Below, in pieces: positions 1 to 5,038 of a stretch of 5,038 bases of DNA. Source of the DNA: Thermoplasmata archaeon (GTDB lineage Archaea; Thermoplasmatota; Thermoplasmata; UBA184); contig JAKAVH010000072.1 of assembly GCA_021827545.1 (NCBI GenBank), positions 1 through 5,038 on the forward strand, in the 5' to 3' direction. The number at the start of each line of letters is the position of its first letter. Position 1 is the first letter of the stretch. The notes under the pieces are model-generated. The model was not told where the DNA came from and made no database searches. It was given only the letters and a program-made list of their open reading frames with translations. A program made the position numbers and the translations under genes.

Positions 1-2
1 TC

Positions 3-1931
3 TTCGCGAATTCGAATCCGGCCTACCCCTTCGCGAATCCGTACGGGGTTTCGACGGTCTCGGGAGGCGCCCACGCCTTCGCGGTGGGGAGTGGAGAGCC
101 GTACAGCACGGGGGCGACGCTCTGGGGAACGTACGTCCCGATTCCCGCGAAGCCGAAGCCCATCTTACTGACGAGCCCCGACCTCGTTGAACTGTACGGC
201 AACCATGTGGCGCAGTCCGGCACCTCCCTCCCGAGCACCTATCCGATGAGCACGCTCTATCCGACGGGGCAGAGCGATATCGACGCAAGCTATCTTTTCC
301 CGGGACCCGTCTCTCCTGTCACGTGGACGTTCTCCACCGCGCCGACCAGCCACGCCCTCTATCTCGCTCCCGGAGGAAACGCCACGGCCCACTGGTTCGC
401 TTCGCTCAATGTGCCGAACACCGGCGTTTCGGCTCCGGTCGGGGTCCCGCTGACGGTTGCCGCAAGCCTCTCAGCGGGAGGCACGGTCTTCGCCACGGGC
501 AGCGAGACCCAGGACCTCCCGGTCACGGGCACGGTCGCGGAGTTCAACGTCTCGCTGACCGCGACGCGCTATGTAATCCCGGCGAACTCGGTCGTTGTGC
601 TCTCGTTCACGTGGTACACTGTCGATGTTTCGGGCGAAGAGGCGAGCTGGCAGGTCATTATCCACTCCGGGGCTCAGTATCCGATCGGGATCCAGCTGCC
701 CCTCCTTGACCCGGCGTACGTACTTGCGCCGCAACTGGTCCGTTCGGGCGGGCTGCTTGAGGCAGAGGCGATTGCGACGAGCCCCTTCGGCGCCTACGAC
801 GTGGCGAACGTCTCCGCCTCGTGGGACGGCCAGGCGGTTCCGCTCGGCTATACGACATCGTCGGGCGAGAGCGTCTGGAACATCTCGAGCTCCGCCATCC
901 GTCTGGGGCCGAACGCGTTCTCGCTGATGGCCACCGATCTCCAAGGCTTCTCGGTTCGGGCGGCCGCCGCATACACGCTCTACCCCATCACCATCGCCGA
1001 AACCGGTCTTCCCGCGGGGACGGCGTGGATGGTGACGCTCGCGAATGCGTCCGTCACATCCTCCACTAGCCAGGCCCGCTTCTTCGAGCCGAACGGAACG
1101 TATCTTTGGTCGGTGGCCCCGCCCACCGGATATCTCGTAACGCCGGCGGCCGGGACCGTGACCGTAGACGGCGCGGCCGCCGATGTTGCACTCGCCTTCC
1201 GCCCGGCCGCCCCCCCCGGCACATACCCGGTGACCTTCCGTGAAACGGGCCTTCCCACCGGGACCGCTTGGTCGGTCGCCGTCGGGTCGAACGTGACCCG
1301 CACTACCAACAGCGCGTTGACGGTCGACGAGCCGAATGGCACCTTCACCTTCACAGTGGCGTCCAGCGATCCGACCTACGCTCCCTCATCGGCGACCGGG
1401 AGGACCACGGTGAACGGAGCTCCCCAGACGGTCCTCGTCTCGTTCGTCACCACGGTGTATTTCGTGGTGTTCACCGAGAGTGGCCTTCCGGCGGGGGTCG
1501 CTTGGTCGGTTGGATTCGCCGGCCTGATCTCCACGACGGCCGCCCAGAGCCTCACGTTCGACGAGGCGAACGGCACCTATGCCTTTGCCGTCTTTGCGCC
1601 CCGCGGATACACGGCGACGCCTTCCTCCGGTTCGGCCCATCTGGCGGGTTCGTCGGTCACGATCGCGGTCATCTTCACCGCCGTGGCCGCCGGAACTCCC
1701 CCCGTGGGCGTCGAGCGGACCGTGAGCAACTCCGTTACCGCCTTAGTCCCGGGCGCTGTGGCGGGAACGATGCTCCTCGGGATCGGTGTACTTGCGCTCA
1801 GCTTGGCGTTTCGCAAAGGACCCCGCAAAACCAGGGACTGCCAAGCTCCGGCACGGACAGAACGGCCGACCGATTCACCCCCTGAACAACTCGCCGGTCC
1901 CTTAGTACCCCCCGAGGAAGTGAAACTGTGA
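3..1931 (+). CDS. C-terminally membrane-anchored surface protein with GLP repeats (5' end outside window)
   Basis: The frame is open from base 3, so this is the last 642 codons of a longer gene (residue 1 here is the codon at 3). The first ~105 residues are rich in Gly, Pro, Ser and Tyr and I do not recognise them. Residues ~108-232 look like a beta-sandwich (W-T-F start, alternating hydrophobics, ending I-Q-L-P). Residues ~251-326 look Ig-like, with an S-P-F-G-x-Y-D motif. Three ~78-residue repeats start at residues 327, 408 and 486, each with E-(T/S)-G-L-P-x-G. A hydrophobic span (residues ~581-603) is followed by R-K-G-P-R-K and a ~39-residue polar tail, as expected of a stop-transfer anchor with the ectodomain outside. 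Nine N-x-S/T sequons are visible; the only Cys lies in the tail. No catalytic motif is visible, so function is unknown; an enzyme domain could lie upstream of the window. The stop overlaps the next gene by 4 bp. Confidence 0.88.
   Translation, partial: FANSNPAYPFANPYGVSTVSGGAHAFAVGSGEPYSTGATLWGTYVPIPAKPKPILLTSPDLVELYGNHVAQSGTSLPSTYPMSTLYPTGQSDIDASYLFPGPVSPVTWTFSTAPTSHALYLAPGGNATAHWFASLNVPNTGVSAPVGVPLTVAASLSAGGTVFATGSETQDLPVTGTVAEFNVSLTATRYVIPANSVVVLSFTWYTVDVSGEEASWQVIIHSGAQYPIGIQLPLLDPAYVLAPQLVRSGGLLEAEAIATSPFGAYDVANVSASWDGQAVPLGYTTSSGESVWNISSSAIRLGPNAFSLMATDLQGFSVRAAAAYTLYPITIAETGLPAGTAWMVTLANASVTSSTSQARFFEPNGTYLWSVAPPTGYLVTPAAGTVTVDGAAADVALAFRPAAPPGTYPVTFRETGLPTGTAWSVAVGSNVTRTTNSALTVDEPNGTFTFTVASSDPTYAPSSATGRTTVNGAPQTVLVSFVTTVYFVVFTESGLPAGVAWSVGFAGLISTTAAQSLTFDEANGTYAFAVFAPRGYTATPSSGSAHLAGSSVTIAVIFTAVAAGTPPVGVERTVSNSVTALVPGAVAGTMLLGIGVLALSLAFRKGPRKTRDCQAPARTERPTDSPPEQLAGPLVPPEEVKL
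981..1679 (+). repeat. Three tandem GLP-type surface repeats in the upstream gene
   Basis: Three in-frame units start at 981, 1224 and 1458 (81, 78 and ~74 codons). Each opens with an aromatic residue and a short beta-strand, then E-(T/S)-G-L-P-(A/T)-G-x-A-W. Near the middle is N-G-T-(Y/F) after an acidic E-P or E-A, and units end with a strand such as V-x-V-x-F. Two units carry P-x-x-G just before the final strands. This is the beta-rich repeat commonly seen in Thermoplasmata secreted proteins; its function is not established, and a spacer or adhesive role is inference. The first 42 bases of the conserved block in unit 1 (999-1040) match the block in the next gene (4562-4603) at 36 positions. 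Confidence 0.85.
1914..1923 (+). promoter_or_regulatory. Likely Shine-Dalgarno sequence for the S53 peptidase
   Basis: GAGGAAGTGA lies inside the last codons of the upstream gene and ends 4 bases before the GTG at 1928. It contains GAGG and GTGA, which resemble the archaeal anti-SD complement GGAGGTGA with extra bases between. It supports the overlapping start rather than the ATG at 2024, which has no comparable purine-rich motif in front of it. The upstream gene codes through it, so this is suggestive only. Confidence 0.5.
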
Positions 1932-4900
1932 GACGAATCCCACCACCCGATCGACGACCCACGGATTGCGTTTCGGACGGTACGCGGGAGAAGGGCGCCA
2001 GAGTCCTCGCGGTCCGGACGGCCATGATCGACCGTTCGACGCGCGCGCCAGCGCGACGAACCGGCGGACGCCTTCTTTTGGGCAAGCAGCAGCTTCCTCG
2101 AGAGGCCGGTGTTCGCCCCCTCCGGCACCGTCACCCGGGCGCGCTTGGGCAGGTTGTCCCGGTGCTCGCGCTGGTCGTGATCGCCACGGTTGGCTTTGGA
2201 GTCACGGGGGCGGTGACCACCTTCTCGACCGGCTCGCCCCTCTCGACGGGCGGGGCCGGCCTGGCGTTCGCCTCCGCCAATTTCGGGTCGTTAGTGTCGC
2301 TTCCAGTCACATTCGAGACCGGCCCGGCATGGGGAGGGGTGCTCGACCCCTCGGTCGTCGTGCCGTTGACGACCCACGACGAGGTCGTGGTCACGCTTCC
2401 CCTTCAGAATCAGTCGGCGCTCAACGCCTTTGTGGAGCAGGTCTCCACCCTCGGCTCTCCGCTATACGGCAGGTTCCTGACGCAGCAGCAGTTCGACGCC
2501 GCCTACGGGCCACCGGTCATAGAGCAGGACAAAGTGGCGCAGTACCTGAGCTCGAGCGGATTGACTACCCAATACCTTTCCTCCGACGGGCGCACGGTCG
2601 TCGCTTCGGGGACCTTGGCGCAGCTCGCCGTCGCCTTCGGCGTCACGTTCGCGGCGTACGCCAAAGGTGGTCACTGGTACTGGGCCCCGACCGCGGCGCC
2701 GATGGCTCCGTCGGAGCTCGCGCCGTGGATTTTCAGCGTCGCGGGGTTGACGAACTACACGTTCGGCATGCGGCCGCTGCTGACCGGTCCGGCGCAAGCG
2801 GTCCCCGGGACCGGGGTGCAGGATTACCCCAACCAGATGCCGTACGATTACCAGTTGAACGAACTCTACAACGCGACCGGCAACGCGAGCGCGGGGGTGG
2901 TGCCGTCGTACGCCTACGGCGTCAACATCACGCAGGCGCTCTGGTCGGGCTCCCCCTCGCAATGCGCCTTCTCCTACAGCGACATCTACGGGTTCTTCCG
3001 GAATCACACCGGCTATCCTTCCCAGTTTCCCCAACCGACCGACTACGGTTACTACAACATCACGGGCTACCCGGGCAACCCCCCGGGCTACGGGGCGTGC
3101 GATACGGCCGGGGTCAACGAGTCCAACACAGGAACGCAGCTGATCAGCGACGCCGCGATCGAGTTGACTGTCGACCAAGAGTACAGCGGGATGGATGCCC
3201 CCGGCGCGAGCTTGAGCCCGGTCTGGGTCAACGGGACCTCGCTCGTAGAGACGGACGGCGCGCTCATCGCGCTCACGAACTGGATCGCCGCGGGAAACGT
3301 TCGCGGGCTGAGCGTCCTGACGCAGTCGTACGGCGGAGGAGAGACCGCGAACAGTTCGGGCTCGTTCGATGCCGTCTACGGGCAGGATTACGAGGAGCTC
3401 GCAGCGACCGGCGTTACCGTCCTTGCCTCCTCCGGAGACGGCAACGGCGCGAACGGATTTGAAGGGAACGGCAATGCGCTCTGCGGATCCGGCGTTCAAG
3501 ACCAGGGGGTCCCGGGCATCGACTTCCCGGCCTCCTCTCCTTATGCTCTCGCCGTGGGAGGCACCGCGAACCTGGGTCTCGGCAACGCGATCCTCCCCGG
3601 CCAGACGGTCTGGAACTGGTGCCCGAGCACCGACGCGGGCATCAGCGCCGGCAGCACGGGCGGCGCGAGCCTCGCGTTCCCCGAGCCGTGGTACCAGGCG
3701 AGCTCGCCGATCGTGAACAAGGCGATGCTCTGGGCGATCAAGGTCACCGACACGGGCAACTTCACGAACGGGACGCCCCCGTCCGGATGCGAAGGGTGCG
3801 ACGATGGGACGACCTACAGCGCCACCTCTGCGCGGATCACGCCGGACGTCGCAGGACCGGCCGCGATGATGACAGTCTACTTCGACCGGCATTGGCTCTC
3901 GGGCTACGGCGGGACGAGCTTCTCTTCTCCCTCGACGGCGGGCGCGCTCGCCTCGATCGTGGCGTTCGACGGCCACCGGCTCGGCCTCATCGATCCGGCC
4001 CTCTATCAGCTGGAAAATGAGTGGCTCGCCGGCCAGATCTCGCTTCCGCCGACCTACTTTGTCCAGAACTATAGCAACGCCTTCTTCGCCGGCGCGACCG
4101 ACTTCAACGCCTCGGCGGGATGGGGCGTCCCGCTCGCGTACAACCTCGCCTTGCTCCTCGGGAAACCGTTCGTCTCCACCAATCCGCACGGGCCGGCCAC
4201 CACGGGAACGAGCTACCCGATCGCGGCCACGGTCACAGATCACCAGCCCGTCACCTCGGTGAACGCGACCTACCTCGAGCCGGGTGCCACGCGATGGGCC
4301 AACACCACGCTGACCCTCACCTCGGGCAATGCCCGGGCGGGGACGTGGTCCGGGGCGATCCCTGCGCCCGCGTCGACCGGCACGTTGCGCTACTGCGTTT
4401 ACGCCACCGACGTGAACGGCGGGAACTCTTGGTCGCCGTGGAACCAATCTGGCTGGGAGGCGACCCATGGCACTGACCCGTCGTGGGGATGCGAGCACCC
4501 GTTTTCCGTGAACGTGAACTCGGGCCCGAGCGGCCCAGCCCACTATCCGGTGTCGATTCGTGAGACCGGCCTTCCCTTGGGGACGGCGTGGACGGTGACG
4601 CTGAACGGGACGGTGGAGTCGACCACGGGACAGTCGGTCAACTTTTCGGAGCCGGCCGGGAGCTACGCGTTTTCGATCGCGTCGTCAAACAGCAGCTGGG
4701 AGCCGGTGCCCGCGTCAGGGACGGTAACGGTCGCGGCGCCGGGGGTCAACGTGACAATCCAGTTTTACGAGCGAGTGTACGGGGTCGACTTCACGGAGAC
4801 CGGCCTTCCCTCGGGGACGAACTGGACGGTGACGCTCGGAGGATCGCGGGCGGGGTCGAGCGGGGGTGCGATCAACTTCACACGAGCGAACGGCACGTAC

Positions 4901-5038
4901 GTATTCGCGGTAGGGCCCGTTGCCGGTTATACGGCGAGTCCGTCGTCGGGGACGGTGACGGTGAGCGGGGCGGCGGTGACAGTGCCGATCACGTTCACGG
5001 TGCTCTTGCCGCCCGGGACTTACGGGGTGAGCTTTGTC
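1928..5038 (+). CDS. S53 family (sedolisin/kumamolisin-type) serine-carboxyl peptidase with GLP repeats (3' end outside window)
   Basis: At least 1037 codons, still open at the edge. It is predicted to be an exported endopeptidase, usually acid-active in this family and made as a proenzyme. Order: Arg-rich segment (1-75), hydrophobic signal/anchor (76-96), pro-kumamolisin activation domain (~146-280, with S-P-L-Y-G-R-F-L-T and Q-F-x-x-x-Y-G-P), catalytic core (~300-750), beta-sandwich (~751-872), then GLP repeats from 873. The catalytic pair is Glu412/Asp416 (E-L-T-V-D), the oxyanion Asp504 is in A-S-S-G-D, and the nucleophile Ser664 is in G-G-T-S-F-S-S-P. D-F-P-A-S-S-P (from 532) and P-D-V-A-G also match the family. 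The core is ~95 residues longer than kumamolisin. GTG 1928 is the first possible start after the in-frame TGA at 1883, gives a 4-bp overlap and has an SD-like motif; ATG 2024 and TTG 2078 remain alternatives. The peptidase assignment is firm; the start is not. Confidence 0.92.
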   Translation, partial: MRRIPPPDRRPTDCVSDGTREKGARVLAVRTAMIDRSTRAPARRTGGRLLLGKQQLPREAGVRPLRHRHPGALGQVVPVLALVVIATVGFGVTGAVTTFSTGSPLSTGGAGLAFASANFGSLVSLPVTFETGPAWGGVLDPSVVVPLTTHDEVVVTLPLQNQSALNAFVEQVSTLGSPLYGRFLTQQQFDAAYGPPVIEQDKVAQYLSSSGLTTQYLSSDGRTVVASGTLAQLAVAFGVTFAAYAKGGHWYWAPTAAPMAPSELAPWIFSVAGLTNYTFGMRPLLTGPAQAVPGTGVQDYPNQMPYDYQLNELYNATGNASAGVVPSYAYGVNITQALWSGSPSQCAFSYSDIYGFFRNHTGYPSQFPQPTDYGYYNITGYPGNPPGYGACDTAGVNESNTGTQLISDAAIELTVDQEYSGMDAPGASLSPVWVNGTSLVETDGALIALTNWIAAGNVRGLSVLTQSYGGGETANSSGSFDAVYGQDYEELAATGVTVLASSGDGNGANGFEGNGNALCGSGVQDQGVPGIDFPASSPYALAVGGTANLGLGNAILPGQTVWNWCPSTDAGISAGSTGGASLAFPEPWYQASSPIVNKAMLWAIKVTDTGNFTNGTPPSGCEGCDDGTTYSATSARITPDVAGPAAMMTVYFDRHWLSGYGGTSFSSPSTAGALASIVAFDGHRLGLIDPALYQLENEWLAGQISLPPTYFVQNYSNAFFAGATDFNASAGWGVPLAYNLALLLGKPFVSTNPHGPATTGTSYPIAATVTDHQPVTSVNATYLEPGATRWANTTLTLTSGNARAGTWSGAIPAPASTGTLRYCVYATDVNGGNSWSPWNQSGWEATHGTDPSWGCEHPFSVNVNSGPSGPAHYPVSIRETGLPLGTAWTVTLNGTVESTTGQSVNFSEPAGSYAFSIASSNSSWEPVPASGTVTVAAPGVNVTIQFYERVYGVDFTETGLPSGTNWTVTLGGSRAGSSGGAINFTRANGTYVFAVGPVAGYTASPSSGTVTVSGAAVTVPITFTVLLPPGTYGVSFV
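1932..2152 (+). other. Arg-rich N-terminal extension of the peptidase, or untranslated leader
   Basis: This ~220-base stretch lies between the upstream stop and the hydrophobic signal/anchor. Read in the peptidase frame it has no stop and gives residues 2-75, with 16 Arg in the first 75 residues, no predicted fold and one Cys (residue 14). Codon choice is atypical at first: third positions are often A or T before about 2000 and codons such as CGA, CCA and AGA occur. From ~2003 to 2047 third positions are almost all G or C. No archaeal TATA-like element, terminator or hairpin stands out. If the GTG at 1928 is used, this is a cytoplasmic basic tail before an N-in/C-out signal; if a later start is used, it is a transcribed spacer. 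Confidence 0.45.
2153..2215 (+). other. Signal peptide or N-terminal membrane anchor of the peptidase
   Basis: Codons 76-96 encode an uninterrupted hydrophobic stretch of Val, Leu, Ala, Ile and Gly with no charged residue, preceded by several Arg and His. This is the layout of a Sec signal or signal anchor with the N-terminus inside. The following T-T-F-S-T-G-S region is small-residue and Ser/Thr rich, so cleavage is possible, but I see no clear-cut site. Either way it places the prodomain and catalytic core outside the cytoplasmic membrane. Confidence 0.75.
4544..5038 (+). repeat. GLP-type surface repeats in the peptidase: two full units and the start of a third
   Basis: Units start at 4544 (78 codons) and 4778 (81 codons), and the first strand of a third starts at 5021 and is cut off by the window. 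Both full units contain E-T-G-L-P-x-G-T-x-W-T-V-T-L, and both end in a G-T-V-T-V block followed by a terminal strand. At DNA level 4562-4603 and 4796-4837 agree at 37 of 42 bases. Unit 2 and the first unit of the upstream gene share the G-T-V-T-V-x-G-A-A strand and the P-P-G-T-Y linker, so the arrays are related and not merely similar in composition. The role is unproven; a cell-wall-spanning stalk or adhesion domain is inferred. Confidence 0.87.

Noticed and set aside
3..38. Nine-base direct repeat TTCGCGAAT at 3-11 and 30-38
   Set aside because: It encodes a repeated Phe-Ala-Asn inside the coding frame; too short and isolated to be an attachment site or regulatory repeat.
1577..2134. Minus-strand frame spanning the gene junction, as a possible gene in 1932-2150
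   Set aside because: No domain, mostly antisense to the repeat-bearing gene, and no start context or conserved motif visible in the translation.
1932..2152. Promoter or terminator between the two genes
   Set aside because: No TATA-like element, T-run or clear hairpin was found, and the 4-bp overlap argues for read-through transcription.
1966..3462. Plus-strand open frame of 498 codons starting at a TTG
   Set aside because: Low-complexity Arg/Gly-rich product that overlaps the peptidase prodomain and half of its core in another frame; only the other frame yields recognisable S53 sequence.
2462..4543. Minus-strand open frame of 693 codons opposite the peptidase
   Set aside because: Its product is dominated by Arg, Gly, Val and Ala with no domain or motif. 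It is the expected complement-strand shadow of a GC-rich gene with strong third-position bias, and the S53 motifs lie on the plus strand.
1928..5038. Assignment as a subtilisin (S8) because of the G-T-S-x-S-S-P motif
   Set aside because: No S8 catalytic Asp/His motifs are visible. The E-x-x-x-D pair, the A-S-S-G-D oxyanion motif and the pro-kumamolisin activation domain identify S53.

Overview
The window is GC-rich, by eye around two thirds G+C. It looks like part of an archaeal genome, most likely a high-GC Thermoplasmatota lineage. The evidence is indirect. Both genes carry ~78-81-residue repeats with the signature F-x-E-(T/S)-G-L-P-x-G-x-x-W, which are typical of secreted and surface proteins of that group. 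The second gene has a GTG start, and both ectodomains are rich in N-x-S/T sequons. Phylum-level placement is inference; no marker gene is present.

Layout. Two plus-strand genes fill the window and both are cut by its edges. Positions 3-1931 hold the 3' part of a large surface-protein gene: an unrecognised N-terminal segment, a beta-sandwich module, an Ig-like module, three GLP repeats, one membrane span and a short cytoplasmic tail. Its stop codon overlaps by 4 bp (GTGA) the GTG at 1928 that opens the second gene, which stays open to the last base at 5038. The second gene encodes an S53 (sedolisin/kumamolisin-type) serine-carboxyl peptidase. In order it has an Arg-rich N-terminal segment, a hydrophobic signal/anchor, a pro-kumamolisin activation domain, a catalytic core with Glu412, Asp416, Asp504 and Ser664, a beta-sandwich domain, and at least two GLP repeats with a third just starting at the edge. 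The only doubtful stretch is 1932-2150, which is either a long N-terminal extension or a leader upstream of a later start.

How they fit together. The overlap suggests one transcript with coupled translation. Both products are predicted to work outside the membrane and carry the same repeat module, so an exported peptidase and a C-terminally anchored partner sharing adhesive or stalk domains is the simplest reading. No RNA gene, mobile element, CRISPR array, terminator or convincing promoter was seen, and no gene is supported on the minus strand. I do not see proof of a wholly new system. The interesting points are the shared repeat module, the insertions and cysteines in the peptidase, its apparently altered calcium site and its uncertain N-terminus.
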